The notes beneath the pieces are model-generated. The model was not told the origin of the DNA. It saw only the letters and a list, made by a program, of their open reading frames with translations, and made no database searches. Position numbers and translations under genes: made by a program. Positions 30,209 through 40,400 of a DNA stretch of 64,000 bases are shown here, one piece after another (the stretch's first letter is position 1; each line of letters starts with the position of its first letter). Source of the stretch: Caldilineae bacterium (GTDB lineage: Bacteria; Chloroflexota; Anaerolineae; Epilineales; Epilineaceae); NCBI GenBank assembly GCA_020634625.1, contig JACKBJ010000001.1:1-64000 (forward strand), read 5' to 3'.

Positions 30209-31906
30209 TCAGTCGGGCTGCCCCTTGCCGCGCGACCATCCATCGCGCAAGCCGACCACACGGTTGAACCGCAAGGCCTCCGGACGGCTCTCGGGATCGA
30301 CCGCGAAGTAGCCCAGCCGCTCGAACTGGATCGGATCCCCCGGCCTGGCATCGGCCAGCGCGGGCTCGAGCCAGGCGTTCGGCCGCAGCTCGAGCGAGTC
30401 CGGGTTGAGCCCGTCCAGGAAGTCCGCGCCGCCCTCCTCGGGCTGCTCCGAGACGAAGAGACGATCGTAGAGGCGCACTTCGGCGCGAAGCGCCTCTGCG
30501 GCGGAGACCCAGTGCAAGGTGGCCTTGACCTTGCGGCCGTCGGGCGCGTCGCCGCCTCGCGTGGCCGGATCGTAGCGACAACGCAGCTCGACCACCCGGC
30601 CATCGGCATCCTTCACCACCTCGTCGCAGGTGATGAAGAAGGCATAGCGCAAGCGGACCTCGCGTCCGGGCGCAAGGCGGAAGAACTTGCGCGGCGGATC
30701 CTCCATGAAGTCGTCGCGTTCGATCCAGAGCTCGCCGGTGAAGGGGACCTCGCGGCTGCCGGCCTCGGGGGCCTCCGGGTTGTTCACGGCCGGCAGGTGA
30801 TCCACCTGGCCGCTCGGCCAATTGGTGATGACCACCCGCAGCGGATCGAGCACCGCCATGCGCCGCGAGGCGATCGCGTTGAGGTGCTGGCGCTGGAAGT
30901 GCTCGAGTCGCGCCAGCTCGATGACCTTGTCGCGCTTGGAGACGCCGACGTCGGCGCAGAAGGCCGCGATGGCCTCGGGGGTGTAGCCGCGGCGCCGCAT
31001 GCCGGCCAGGGTGAGCATGCGCGGGTCGTCCCAGCCGGAGACATGGCCCTCGTCGACCAGGCGCCGCACCTTGCGCTTGCTCATCACGGCATGGCTCAGG
31101 TTGAAGCGGGCGAACTCGATCTGCCGGGGATGGTGGATGCCCAGGGCCTCGACGAACCAATCGTAGAGCGGCCGGTGATCCTCGAACTCGAGGGAGCAGA
31201 GCGAATGCGTGACGCCCTCGATGGCATCCGATTGGCCGTGCGCCCAGTCGTAGCTGGGGTAGATGTGCCAGGCATCGCCCGTGCGGTGATGGGTCGCGTC
31301 CAGGATCCGGTACATCACCGGATCGCGCAGGTTCAGGTTGGGCGCCGCCATGTCGATGCGGGCGCGCAGGGTCAAGCTGCCGGGCGCATGGTCGCCGGCG
31401 CGCATGCCGCGCAGCAGGGCCAGGTTCTCGTCCGGGCTGCGATCGCGATCGGGGCTGTTGCGGCCGGGCTCGGTCAGCGTGCCGCGGTAGCTCCGCAGCT
31501 CCTCGGCCGTGAGCCCACAGACGAAGGCCTTGCCCGCCCGGACCAGCGCCTCGGCCCAGGCGTAGAGCTGCTCGAAGTAGTCCGAGGCGTAGAACTCGCG
31601 CCCCTCCCAGTCCAGGCCGAGCCAGCGCAGGTCGGCCCGAATGGCGTCGACGTACTCCTGCTCCTCGCGGCTGGGGTTGGTGTCGTCGAACCGCAGGTTG
31701 AAGCGACCGGCGTTCTCGCGCGCGATGCCGTAGCTCAGCAGCGAGGCATAGGCATGGCCGAGATGCAGGTAGCCGTTGGGCTCGGGCGGAAAGCGGGTCA
31801 CCACCTGGCCTTGCCAACGGCCGGAGGACCGATCGTCGTTGACGATCTGTCGAATGAAGTCGGCGCCGCGGGTCTCGCCCGGGCTCGTGCTGGCGTCGTT
31901 GGCCAT
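30209..31906 (-). CDS. glnS: Glutaminyl-tRNA synthetase
   Basis: 565 residues, class I synthetase. RFPPEPNGYLHLGHA contains the HIGH-type motif (HLGH); FDDTNPSREEQEYVDAI, YPSYDWAHGQSDAIEGVTHSLCSLEF and VMSKRKV (the KMSKS loop) follow. The C-terminal anticodon-binding beta-barrel half runs from about 330. The order of motifs with NP..EEQEYVD supports GlnRS rather than non-discriminating GluRS. ATG 31906 has AGAGGG about 8 bases upstream; an in-frame ATG 13 codons earlier is possible. The same frame stays open much farther upstream, but that is a shadow of the divergent gene. Confidence 0.95.
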   Translation of the reverse strand: MANDASTSPGETRGADFIRQIVNDDRSSGRWQGQVVTRFPPEPNGYLHLGHAYASLLSYGIARENAGRFNLRFDDTNPSREEQEYVDAIRADLRWLGLDWEGREFYASDYFEQLYAWAEALVRAGKAFVCGLTAEELRSYRGTLTEPGRNSPDRDRSPDENLALLRGMRAGDHAPGSLTLRARIDMAAPNLNLRDPVMYRILDATHHRTGDAWHIYPSYDWAHGQSDAIEGVTHSLCSLEFEDHRPLYDWFVEALGIHHPRQIEFARFNLSHAVMSKRKVRRLVDEGHVSGWDDPRMLTLAGMRRRGYTPEAIAAFCADVGVSKRDKVIELARLEHFQRQHLNAIASRRMAVLDPLRVVITNWPSGQVDHLPAVNNPEAPEAGSREVPFTGELWIERDDFMEDPPRKFFRLAPGREVRLRYAFFITCDEVVKDADGRVVELRCRYDPATRGGDAPDGRKVKATLHWVSAAEALRAEVRLYDRLFVSEQPEEGGADFLDGLNPDSLELRPNAWLEPALADARPGDPIQFERLGYFAVDPESRPEALRFNRVVGLRDGWSRGKGQPD

Positions 31907-31963
31907 CGGCTTGCCCTCTGGGAAATCGGTTGCTGGGCGCATGTCCGGCGCGACCGCGTGTCG

Positions 31964-31992
31964 AAGATAGAGCTTGGTCCGGGCAGGGTCAA
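31964..31992 (-). promoter_or_regulatory. glnS promoter (TTGACC-17-TATCTT)
   Basis: On the minus strand TTGACC (31987-31992), 17-base spacer, TATCTT (31964-31969). The leader is about 50 bases. The divergent M14 promoter starts 11 bases away. Confidence 0.65.
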
Positions 31993-32002
31993 GCCCCGCG
32001 CG

Positions 32003-32031
32003 TTGACGGCGGCGCCGAATGCTGGCATAAA
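32003..32031 (+). promoter_or_regulatory. Promoter of the M14 carboxypeptidase gene (TTGACG-17-CATAAA)
   Basis: TTGACG 32003-32008, spacer 17, CATAAA 32026-32031, preceded by TGG. The leader to ATG 32078 is about 40 bases. Confidence 0.6.
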
Positions 32032-32077
32032 GCCCGCGGTCGGCATCGCCGGCAACCGCCAGAAGGAGAGCCCCAGC

Positions 32078-33898
32078 ATGATGCTTCGGTCGCCGGTCCG
32101 ACCCGTCGTCGGTCTCGCCCTCGCGGCGCGCTTTGCGCTCACGGTGGTGGCACTGATTCCGTTCCTCGTGACGGCCGGCGCCGGCCGTGCCATGGCCCAG
32201 GCTCGGGCGACCGCCCCCGAGGCCGTCGAGCTGGCCGACCCGCGCATCCTGGTCGACCTGAGCGCGATCCCGGCCGGGCGCGCTGCCGAGCTGGCCGAGC
32301 TGCTGCCCGAATGGGAGGAGGCCATCGCGGCCGGCACCGAGCAGCTGAGCTTGCCGGCGAGCCGGCTCGTCGCCTTGCGCGACGCCGGCTTCGCGATCCA
32401 GGTGCTCGACGAGCCGGCCCAGGTCCAGCCGCTCGCGCCCTGGCCGGCCTGCTACCGCAAGCTGGATGCCGTCTACGGCTGGCTGCAAGCCTACGCCGCC
32501 GAGCACGCCGAGCTGGTCGACTTCATCGACATCGGCGACAGCTGGTGCAAGACCCAGGGCGGCTGCACGACGCCGGGCGGTGACCGACTGGACGGCCGCG
32601 ACCTTCTGGTTGCGCGCATCACCGCCGAAGGCGCAATCGCGCCCAAGGAGGGTCGCCTGTTCATCGACGGCGGCATTCACGCCCGCGAGCTGCCCTCGGT
32701 CGAGCTCATGCTGGCCACCATCGAAGGGCTGGTCGAAGGCTACGGCCAGGATCCACAGATCAGCTATCTGCTCGACCATCGCGAGGTCTACGTCGGCATC
32801 GCGACCAATCCGGATGGGCGGCAGCTGGTCGAGCTGGGCGCCGAGCCGCCCTATGCCAGCGCGCCCTGGCTGTGGCGCAAGAATGCCAACGACAGCGCCA
32901 GCGGGGCCTGCGGCTGGCCGCCGCGAGGCGGTCACTTCGGAATCGATCTCAACCGCAACCAGGCCTTCAAGTGGGATGCCGAGGGGCACAGCGACAATCC
33001 CTGCAGCGAGACCTACCGCGGAACCGAACCGGCGAGCGAGCCGGAGATCCAGGCCTACGAGGCCTTCGTGCGGTCCCTCTTCGAGGATCGACGCGGACCG
33101 GGCGACGACGACGCCGCGCCGCGCGATAGCTCGGGCATGTTGGTGAACTACCACAACGCCACCTGGCCGGGGACGATGCTCGTGCCCTGGGGCTGGACCG
33201 AGACCCGAAGCCCGAACGACGCCGACCTGGTCGCCATCGCCAACCGCTACGCGGCGTTCAACGGCTACAAGACCCAGTACTCGCTCTACCCGGTCAGCGG
33301 CAATACCCGCGACTGGGGCTATGGCGAGCTGGGCATCCCGGCCTACGTGGTCGAGCTCCAGGGTCGAGACTTCGTCTCGCCCTGCGCCGAGCTGCCCGGG
33401 ATCCTGCGTCAGAACCTGCCGGCGATCGAGATGTTGCTCGGCCTGGCCGACCTGCCCTACGAACGCATTCGCGGACCCGAGCTGACCCGCGTCTCGCTGT
33501 CGCCGATCCGGTCGGCCGTGGGCGAACGCGTTCGCCTGCGGGCGCGCGCGACCGAGCTGCGGTCCGGCGGCGATCCGATCCACGAGGTGCGGGTTGCCGC
33601 CGCAGGGCTCGGCGGCCTGGCGGTGGGCGGGCTGCCGGAGCCTGGCGGCGCCCCGGGCGACGGGCTCGCCATGGAGGCCGAGGACGGGGCCTTCGACGAG
33701 CGCTCGGAATGGGTCGTGCTGGACTTGGACATCAGCGGGCTCCTGCCGGGTCGCTACTACCTGACCCTGCGCGGGCGAGACGCGGCGGGATCGGAGAACA
33801 GCAGCTGGGGACCCGCGGTGGCCCTTTGGCTGGACGTCGCAAGCCGCAACCCGCTGGGGTTGTCGAGCGCATCGCGGCCCGCGGTCGACTTCGACTGA
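32078..33898 (+). CDS. Secreted M14-family zinc carboxypeptidase
   Basis: 606 residues. A signal peptide occupies about 1-42 (LALAARFALTVVALIPFLVTAGAGRAMAQ). The M14 catalytic domain has the zinc ligands His-x-x-Glu in IDGGIHARELPSVE, NPDGR, the substrate-binding DLNRNQAFKW, and the third ligand His in LVNYHNATWP. The general base Glu is in AYVVELQGRDF. A PWGWTETRSPN loop is as in carboxypeptidase T-like secreted enzymes. The C-terminal 140 residues are a beta-rich domain. Cys-rich inserts (WCKTQGGCTTPG) suggest disulfides. Two ATG codons at 32078 and 32081 are possible; AAGGAG lies upstream. Confidence 0.9.
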   Translation: MMLRSPVRPVVGLALAARFALTVVALIPFLVTAGAGRAMAQARATAPEAVELADPRILVDLSAIPAGRAAELAELLPEWEEAIAAGTEQLSLPASRLVALRDAGFAIQVLDEPAQVQPLAPWPACYRKLDAVYGWLQAYAAEHAELVDFIDIGDSWCKTQGGCTTPGGDRLDGRDLLVARITAEGAIAPKEGRLFIDGGIHARELPSVELMLATIEGLVEGYGQDPQISYLLDHREVYVGIATNPDGRQLVELGAEPPYASAPWLWRKNANDSASGACGWPPRGGHFGIDLNRNQAFKWDAEGHSDNPCSETYRGTEPASEPEIQAYEAFVRSLFEDRRGPGDDDAAPRDSSGMLVNYHNATWPGTMLVPWGWTETRSPNDADLVAIANRYAAFNGYKTQYSLYPVSGNTRDWGYGELGIPAYVVELQGRDFVSPCAELPGILRQNLPAIEMLLGLADLPYERIRGPELTRVSLSPIRSAVGERVRLRARATELRSGGDPIHEVRVAAAGLGGLAVGGLPEPGGAPGDGLAMEAEDGAFDERSEWVVLDLDISGLLPGRYYLTLRGRDAAGSENSSWGPAVALWLDVASRNPLGLSSASRPAVDFD

Positions 33899-34092
33899 GC
33901 CCTTGCGGAGCCCAGGCTTCGAGGCGTCGATTCCGCGGTTTCTGGACCGCTCCACGACCGGTCTGCGCTATGCTCTGACCCGGGTTGGTCGCCAGCGACC
34001 CCCCCCCAACGATCGTCGCGTGCGACGCGACCGGCGGCGTTGAATCGGTCGCGAGGCCGCGGATCCCGGCCCTGCCGGGAGGAGGTGTTGTC

Positions 34093-34347
34093 GTGCGCAT
34101 CGATGCCAAGGCGCTTGCGATCGCGGTTGGACTGCTATGGGGCGGCGCCATACTCACCCTGGGACTGGTGTCCATGGTCCGCCCGGGCTATGGCATGGTC
34201 GTCCTCGAGCTGGCGTCCTCGATCTACCCGGGATTCGATACCGCGCCCGGTCTGGGGAACACGATCGTCGGGACGCTCTACGGCTTGGTGGACGGCGCCA
34301 TCGCCGGCTGGCTTCTCGGCTGGCTCTACAACCGTTTCGCGGTCTGA
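34093..34347 (+). CDS. Small two-helix membrane protein of the family often labelled bacteriophage holin
   Basis: 84 residues, GTG start chosen because GGGAGGAGG lies just upstream. Pattern: RIDAKALAIAVGLLWGGAILTLGL (helix 1), GYG...SSIYPGF, then GTLYGLVDGAIAGWLLGWLYNRFA (helix 2). The order of 'alpha-helix, SIYPG, YGxVDG, WLYN' is found in a family that is often annotated as phage holin, but these genes normally lie in non-phage chromosomal contexts, and no phage gene is nearby. The real function is unknown. Followed 6 bases later by the LctP permease. Confidence 0.6.
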   Translation: MRIDAKALAIAVGLLWGGAILTLGLVSMVRPGYGMVVLELASSIYPGFDTAPGLGNTIVGTLYGLVDGAIAGWLLGWLYNRFAV

Positions 34348-34353
34348 GACAGC

Positions 34354-35913
34354 TTGAGCAACCAGAGCCTTCTGGCCCTGTCGGCGGGCCTGCCCATCCT
34401 GTTGGTCACGGGTTTGATGTTGGCCGGATGGGGCGGAACCCGCGCCGGCCCGATCGGCTGGACGGCCGCGATCGCGGTGGCGGTCCTGGGCTTCGGTGCC
34501 GGCCCGGAGCTGCTGCTGTGGAGCCAGGCCAAGGGACTGGCGCTGGCGGTGTGGGTGCTCTATATCGTCTGGTCGGCGCTCCTGTTGGCCGAGGTCGCTG
34601 GCGAGGCCGGCGCCTTCGACGTGATCGCCGAAGCGGTGGGACGCTTGACCGCGCAGCGGGACCTGCAGCTCCTGCTCCTGGCATGGGTGTTCAGCGCCTT
34701 CCTTCAGGGCGTGACCGGCTTCGGGGTGCCGGTGGCCATCGTCGCGCCGCTGCTGGTGGGTCTGGGCTTCCCGGCCATGACGGCGGTGGTCGCCACGAGC
34801 ATCGGCCATAGCTGGGCGGTGACCTTCGGCAGCGTCGCCTCGTCCATGTATGCGCTCCTGGCGGTAACCGGGCTGGAGGCGGCCGCCATCGCGCCGGCCT
34901 CGGCGGCGCTTCTCGGCGCCGCCGCGCTGGCCTGCGGCATCGCCGTGGCCTGGGTCGGCGGCGGTTGGCCCGCCCTGCGCCGCGCCTGGCCCGCGTTGGC
35001 CGCGATCGGTAGCGCGATGGCATTGGCCCACTATGTGCTGGCCACCCACCGAAGCTGGCCGCTGGCTTCCTTCGGGGCGGCGTCGATCGGTCTGGCCGTC
35101 GCGGCCCTCGTGTCGCGGCTGCCGCGCTACCGTGTCGCGACCCAGGCCGCGGAAGCCGTCGCCGTCGGCGATCCGAACCGTGACGGACGATCGATGTCGG
35201 TGGCGGCCGCCGCGGCCCCCTACCTCGTGTTGGGGCTCCTGGTCGCCCTGGCCCAGCTCCCGGCACTGGTGCCGTTCTTCGATGCCCTGGTGCTCGAGCT
35301 GGCCATCCCCGCGACCGGCACCCGCCTCGGCTGGACCAATGCCGCCGGCAGCACGCGGGGCATCAGCGTCTTCGGCCACACCGGCGCGCTGATCGCCTAC
35401 GCGGCGCTGCTGGCGGGATTCCTGCACGCCCGAGCCGGGCGCTATCCGACGGGCGCCGGCCGACGCATCCTGACACGGACCCTGGCTGCCTCACGCAAGC
35501 CGACCCTGAGCATCGTGGTGCTGGTCTGCATGGCCCAGACCATGAGCGACAGCGGCATGACCTACGCCTTGGCCGAGGCGATCGGACGGGTTACCGGCTC
35601 GGCCTTCCCCTTGGGCGCGGCGCTGATCGGCGCGCTGGGCGCGTTCATCACGGGCAGCAACACCAACAGCAACGTGCTCTTCGGCGCCCTGCAGCAGCAG
35701 ACCGCGGCCTTGTTGGGGCTCAACCTGCCCTGGGTCCTTGGCGCGCAGAACGTGGGTGGGGCGCTCGGCAGCGCCTTCGCGCCGGCCAAGATCGTCGTCG
35801 GGGTCAGCACCGTCGGACTGGCCGGTCAGGAGGGCGCCGTGCTCAAGCGCCTGCTGATCCCTGGGCTGACGATCGTGCTGCTGGCCGGCCTCGCGGCATG
35901 GGCTCTCGCCTGA
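34354..35913 (+). CDS. LctP-family L-lactate/organic-acid permease
   Basis: 519 residues, about a dozen membrane segments. Motifs that fit the LctP (lactate permease) family: FLQGVTGFGVPVAI, the SIGHSWAVTFGS segment, GALGAFITGSNTNSNVLFGALQ and LGAQNVGGALGSAFAPAKIVVG. These proteins import lactate or glycolate with a proton. The predicted start is TTG at 34354, unusual and with a poor Shine-Dalgarno (GAGACAG); an internal start slightly downstream cannot be excluded. It begins 6 bases after the small membrane-protein gene and is likely translated with it. The substrate is inferred from family only. Confidence 0.8.
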   Translation: MSNQSLLALSAGLPILLVTGLMLAGWGGTRAGPIGWTAAIAVAVLGFGAGPELLLWSQAKGLALAVWVLYIVWSALLLAEVAGEAGAFDVIAEAVGRLTAQRDLQLLLLAWVFSAFLQGVTGFGVPVAIVAPLLVGLGFPAMTAVVATSIGHSWAVTFGSVASSMYALLAVTGLEAAAIAPASAALLGAAALACGIAVAWVGGGWPALRRAWPALAAIGSAMALAHYVLATHRSWPLASFGAASIGLAVAALVSRLPRYRVATQAAEAVAVGDPNRDGRSMSVAAAAAPYLVLGLLVALAQLPALVPFFDALVLELAIPATGTRLGWTNAAGSTRGISVFGHTGALIAYAALLAGFLHARAGRYPTGAGRRILTRTLAASRKPTLSIVVLVCMAQTMSDSGMTYALAEAIGRVTGSAFPLGAALIGALGAFITGSNTNSNVLFGALQQQTAALLGLNLPWVLGAQNVGGALGSAFAPAKIVVGVSTVGLAGQEGAVLKRLLIPGLTIVLLAGLAAWALA

Positions 35914-35926
35914 GGCGACTTTCGTG

Positions 35927-35941
35927 TAGTCAAGTGGACTA
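35927..35941 (+). repeat. Small inverted repeat upstream of adk
   Basis: TAGTC-5 bases-GACTA lies in the 137-base gap before adk, about 50 bases before its -35. It could be a regulator site or part of the end of the LctP transcript; weak evidence alone. Confidence 0.3.
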
Positions 35942-35988
35942 TCGGCCGAGTCGTCTCCCCGAGGCAGCGACCCCGTGCTTGACATAAG

Positions 35989-36017
35989 TTGATGAAGCGA
36001 AATCGACGCGGTATACT
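35989..36017 (+). promoter_or_regulatory. adk promoter (TTGATG-17-TATACT)
   Basis: TTGATG 35989-35994, 17-base spacer, TATACT 36012-36017. A second TTGACA at 35979 has a spacing of 27 and is not usable with this -10. Confidence 0.65.
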
Positions 36018-36050
36018 TTGCGACCAACCCGTGCTCAGAGGAGCAATCGC

Positions 36051-36707
36051 GTGAACATCATCCTGCTCGGCGCACCGGGCTCCGGAAAGGGCACGCAGGC
36101 CAAGGCCCTGATGGATGCCGAGGGACTGACGCATGTCTCGTCGGGGGACCTCTTTCGCGCCAACATTCGGGGCAAGACGCCCTTGGGCGTCGCCGCCACC
36201 GACTACATGAGTCGGGGCGCGCTGGTGCCGGACGACCTGACGATCGCCATGATCCGCGAGCGGCTGGCGGCGCCGGACGTGACGACCGGTGTGCTCTTCG
36301 ACGGCTTTCCGCGCACGGTCGCGCAGGCCGAGGCCTTGGACCGGATGTTGGGTGAGATCGGGCAGTCCGTCGCCGGCGCGGTGTTGATCGACGTGGCCGA
36401 GGATGCCTTGGTCGAGCGCCTTTCGGGCCGTCGCATCTGTCGCGAGTGCCAGACGCCCTTTCACGTCCTGTTCAAGCCCTTCGAGGCCTGTCCCGAAGCG
36501 CGCTGCGACGGTGAACACCTATACCAGCGCGACGACGACAAACCGGAGACCGTCCGAGCGCGGCTCGAGGTCTATCGTGCGCAGACCGAGCCGGTGATCG
36601 ACTACTATGCGGCGCAGGGCAAGCTGCAGCGCGTCGCCGGGGAGGGGCCGATGACGGAGATCACCCAGCGGATGTGCGCCGCGATCGCCGAGCTGTCGGG
36701 CGCGTGA
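36051..36707 (+). CDS. adk: Adenylate kinase
   Basis: 218 residues. P-loop GAPGSGKGTQ (residues 7-16), SSGDLFRANI, DGFPRTVAQAEAL and the Arg-rich LID and core are all present. The LID is of the long zinc-type with Cys in CRECQTPFH and CPEARC; the second pair is spaced by four residues rather than two, so the exact metal site may differ. It makes 2 ADP from ATP and AMP. Start is GTG 36051 with AGAGGAG 7 bases before. It overlaps thiN by 4 bases (GTGA). Confidence 0.95.
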   Translation: MNIILLGAPGSGKGTQAKALMDAEGLTHVSSGDLFRANIRGKTPLGVAATDYMSRGALVPDDLTIAMIRERLAAPDVTTGVLFDGFPRTVAQAEALDRMLGEIGQSVAGAVLIDVAEDALVERLSGRRICRECQTPFHVLFKPFEACPEARCDGEHLYQRDDDKPETVRARLEVYRAQTEPVIDYYAAQGKLQRVAGEGPMTEITQRMCAAIAELSGA

Positions 36708-37402
36708 CCCCGGACGCGGCACGGGTCGGACCGGCCGCGCTCGTCGTCGGCAGCGCGCCGCTCTCGGACGCCGGGCTGGACCAGCTCTTCGATCTGGCGT
36801 CGCGGGCGGCGCTGGTCGTTGCCGCCGACGGTGGAATGCGACATCTCCTGGCCCTGGGCCTGGGCGCCGACTGGCTCGTCGGGGATCTGGACTCCCTCGA
36901 TCGTGACCTGCAGGCCCGCGTTCCCGAGTCCACGCGTTGGCAGCGCCATCCGCGCGACAAGGATGCGACGGACCTCGAGCTTGCGCTGCGCCTGGCAGCG
37001 CGCGAATCGGAGGCCTCGGCCGAGCTCTGGATCGCTGCTGCCCTCGGGGGCCGCGTGGATCACGGCGTAGCCAACCTGCAGCTCGCCACGCACGCGGAGC
37101 TGCGTCGGCGGCGGCTGCGCTTCGTGCATGGCGATCAGACGCTCTGGCATCTGACGGCGCCGGACCGGCTCGAGATCGCGGGCGCGGCGGGAGATACGCT
37201 GTCCCTGATCCCGATGTCGGACACGCCGACCCGAGTGCGGAGCCGGGGCCTGCGCTGGCCGCTGGACGGATCGACCTTGGAGGCAGCCGGCACGCGCGGG
37301 CTGTCCAACACGCTGAGCTCGCCGACGGCCAGCGTCGAGCTGATCGCCGGGCGGCTGCTTTGCGTGCACATCCCGGCCGCTTCCCGTATCCTTAGCGTCT
37401 GA
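36704..37402 (+). CDS. thiN: Thiamine pyrophosphokinase
   Basis: 232 residues. Family signatures: VVAADGGMRHLLALGL, GDLDSLD (magnesium Asp), HPRDKDATDLELAL and AALGGRVDHGVANLQLA. It transfers pyrophosphate from ATP to thiamine. GTG start overlaps the adk stop; no independent ribosome site, so it is coupled to adk. The C-terminal half is beta-rich as in TPK. The N terminus before the first strand is short and uncertain. Confidence 0.88.
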   Translation: MTPDAARVGPAALVVGSAPLSDAGLDQLFDLASRAALVVAADGGMRHLLALGLGADWLVGDLDSLDRDLQARVPESTRWQRHPRDKDATDLELALRLAARESEASAELWIAAALGGRVDHGVANLQLATHAELRRRRLRFVHGDQTLWHLTAPDRLEIAGAAGDTLSLIPMSDTPTRVRSRGLRWPLDGSTLEAAGTRGLSNTLSSPTASVELIAGRLLCVHIPAASRILSV

Positions 37403-37469
37403 GCTGCCGGGCGGTCTCGCCCGGCACGAGACGCGCGCCTGGCGCGCCCATCCGCGGGACGGATCGAAC

Positions 37470-40400
37470 ATGAGCACGCCTCGAGCGCCGCAAGGCGAGA
37501 TGCCGACCCAGTACGAGCCCGCCGGCACCGAGCCCGGGATCTACCAGCGCTGGCTGGATGCCAAGGCATTCCGGGCGGTTCCCGACGCACGCGGCGAGGA
37601 CCAGACCTATGTCGTGATGATGCCGCTGCCCAATGTCACTGGGGCGCTGCACATGGGTCATGCCATGGACAACGTCATGCAGGACCTCCTGGTCCGCTGG
37701 CACCGCATGCAGGGCGACAATTCCCTTTGGATGCCCGGCACGGACCATGCCGGCATCGCGACCCAGGCGGTGGTCGAGAAGCGGCTGCTGGAGCACGAGG
37801 GAAAGACCCGCGTCGACATCGGTCGCGAGGGCCTGGTGGAGCGGATCTGGGCCTGGAAGGACCAGTATCAGGCGCGCATCATCGCGCAGCAGCAGGCGAT
37901 GGGGTGTTCCTGCGACTGGGAGCGCCAGCGCTTCACCATGGACGCGGTGTGCAGTCGGGCCGTGCGCTGGACCTTCTTCGGGATGTTCCGCGACGGGCTG
38001 ATCTACCGCGGCATGCGCCTGGTGAACTGGGACTGCGCGCTCCAGACGGCCGTCGCGGACGACGAGATCGAGCACAAGACGGTCGACGGCTTCTTCTATC
38101 ACCTGCGCTATCCGGTGATCGACCCGGGGCCGGGCGAGCCCGAGTACGTGGAGGTCGCCACCACCCGCCCCGAGACCATGCTGGGCGACACCGCCGTCGC
38201 CTGTCACCCGGATCCAGGCGGCCGGCTTGCCGCGCTGATCGACGAGACGCGCGGCCGCATCGCGACGGCCGCTCGTCGCGATCGCCCCGCGTTGGAGGAA
38301 CAGCTGGCCGAGCTCGAGTCGCGGCTCGAGACCCACCTTCCCGGGCTGCTCAAGCTGGTGGCGATGGCCGAGGCCGGCCGTCAGGTGCGGCTGCCGCTGG
38401 CCGACCGCGCGATCCCCATCATCGTCGACACCTGGGCCAAGCCGGAGCTGGGCAGCGGTGTGGTCAAGATCACGCCGGGCCACGATCCCAACGACTATGC
38501 CGTCTGGCAGCGCCATGCCGATACGATCGGCATCCTGAACATCCTCGAGCCGGACGGTCGGCTCAACGGCAATGCCGGCGCCTATGCCGGCATCGACCGA
38601 TTCGAGGCGCGTGGCCGCATCGAGGCCGATCTCGCGGCGCTGGGCTGCCTGGGCAGCAAGGAGGCGCGCCAGATCGAGATGGGGCATAGCGATCGATCCA
38701 AGACGCCCATCGAGCCCTTCCTCTCGCGGCAGTGGTTCGTCAACATGGGCGATGTCGAGGGCGGGATCCTCTGCGGCCGAGGCACCGAGCGGAGCTTCCG
38801 TGCCGCTGGCCTGGCGCAGGCCGCCATCGATGCCGTCGCCGGCGAATGGCGCTCGCCCAGTGGGCGCAAGATCACCTTCCATCCCGACTCCGATCGCTAT
38901 GGCGGGACCTATCTGAACTGGTTGTCCGAGAAGCGGGATTGGTGCATCAGCCGCCAGCTATGGTGGGGCCATCGGATCCCGATCTGGAGCCTCGACGGCG
39001 CGACCCTGGATCGTCACCGCGCCGCGCTCGAGCCACTGCTGGGCCGCCAGGACCTGGTGTTCCGCCTCGGCCGGTCGGACGGCGCGAGCCTGGCATTCGA
39101 CGCGTTTGGCGGTGCCGAGGCGGCGGCCTTCATGGCCGCGGCTGGCGATGGGGGCAGCGAGCTCCTGGCCTGTCCGCGCGACGAGCGCGTCGACGCCGAG
39201 CTGGTCGAAGCGCTCGAGCGCGCCGGGTTCGTGCGCGACCCGGACGTGCTGGACACCTGGTTTTCGAGCGGGATCTGGCCGCATAGCACCCTGGGCTGGC
39301 CCGACCCCGAGACGGCCGAGATCGAGGCCGGACAGCTGCCCCTGGGGGCGGGTGATGCGGGCAAGTCGGCGCTGGACGCCTACTACCCTGGCTCCTGCCT
39401 GGTGACCGGCCGAGACATCATCACGCTCTGGGTGGCGCGGATGGCGATGATGGGCCTGTACAACCTGGGCGACCTACCCTTCACCGACGTGTTCATCCAT
39501 GCCAACATCCTCGATGGCAAGGGGGAGCGGATGAGCAAGTCCAAGGGCAACGGCATCGATCCGGTCGACATCATCGAGGCCTACGGCACCGATGCGATGC
39601 GCTACGTGCTTTGCGAGATGCAGACCGGGACGCAGGACATCCGGCTGCCGGTCCAGGCGATCTCGCCGTTCACCGGCAAGCTGATCGAGCTGGCCGAAGC
39701 CAAGCACGGGCGCAGCATCTTCACCTACCTCGACCCCGAGACGGGCCAGGAGTTCGACGTCTTGGGCTCGATGCCGGGCTTGCCAGCGGCGCGGCTGGTA
39801 AGCGATCGGTTCATCGTTGGCCGCAACTTCTGCAACAAGCTGTGGAACGCCACACGGTTCGCCCTGCTGAACCTGGACGGCACGCGGTTCCAGGCCTTGA
39901 CGCCGTCCGAGCTGGAGCTCGAGGATCGTTGGATCCTCTCGCGGCTCGTCCACGCCGTGGACACGGTCGACCGCGAGCTGACGCGCTACAATCCGGCGGC
40001 GGCCATCGGCGCGGTCCGCGACGTCTTCTGGAACGAGCTCTGTGACTGGTACCTCGAGCTGATCAAGCCGCGGCTCGCGGCTGGCGGCGACGACGCCCGC
40101 GTCGCGCAGCAGGTTCTCGCGACGGTGCTCGACCAGATCCTGCGCCTGCTGCACCCGTTCCTGCCCTTCATCACCGAGGCGCTTTGGGAACGCCTCAACC
40201 AGCTGGCGCCCGAACGCGGCATCGCGTCGCGCCTTCCGGACACCTCCGGGCTGCTGATCACGGCGGCCTGGCCCAGCAGCCAGCCCGATTGGCGCATGGC
40301 CGAACAGGAAACGATCGACTTCGGCTTTGCGCAGGATGCCGTCCGTGCCATCCGTGACGTCCGGAATCAATACAACGTCCCGCCGGCCCGCAAGCTCGAG

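Noticed and set aside
31907..33955. Long in-frame extension upstream of glnS
   Set aside because: It overlaps the complete M14 carboxypeptidase on the other strand, shows no domain, and glnS has its own promoter at 31964-31992.
34093..34347. Holin annotation taken as a sign of a prophage
   Set aside because: No endolysin, integrase or structural phage genes nearby; the gene sits directly in front of a lactate-type permease.
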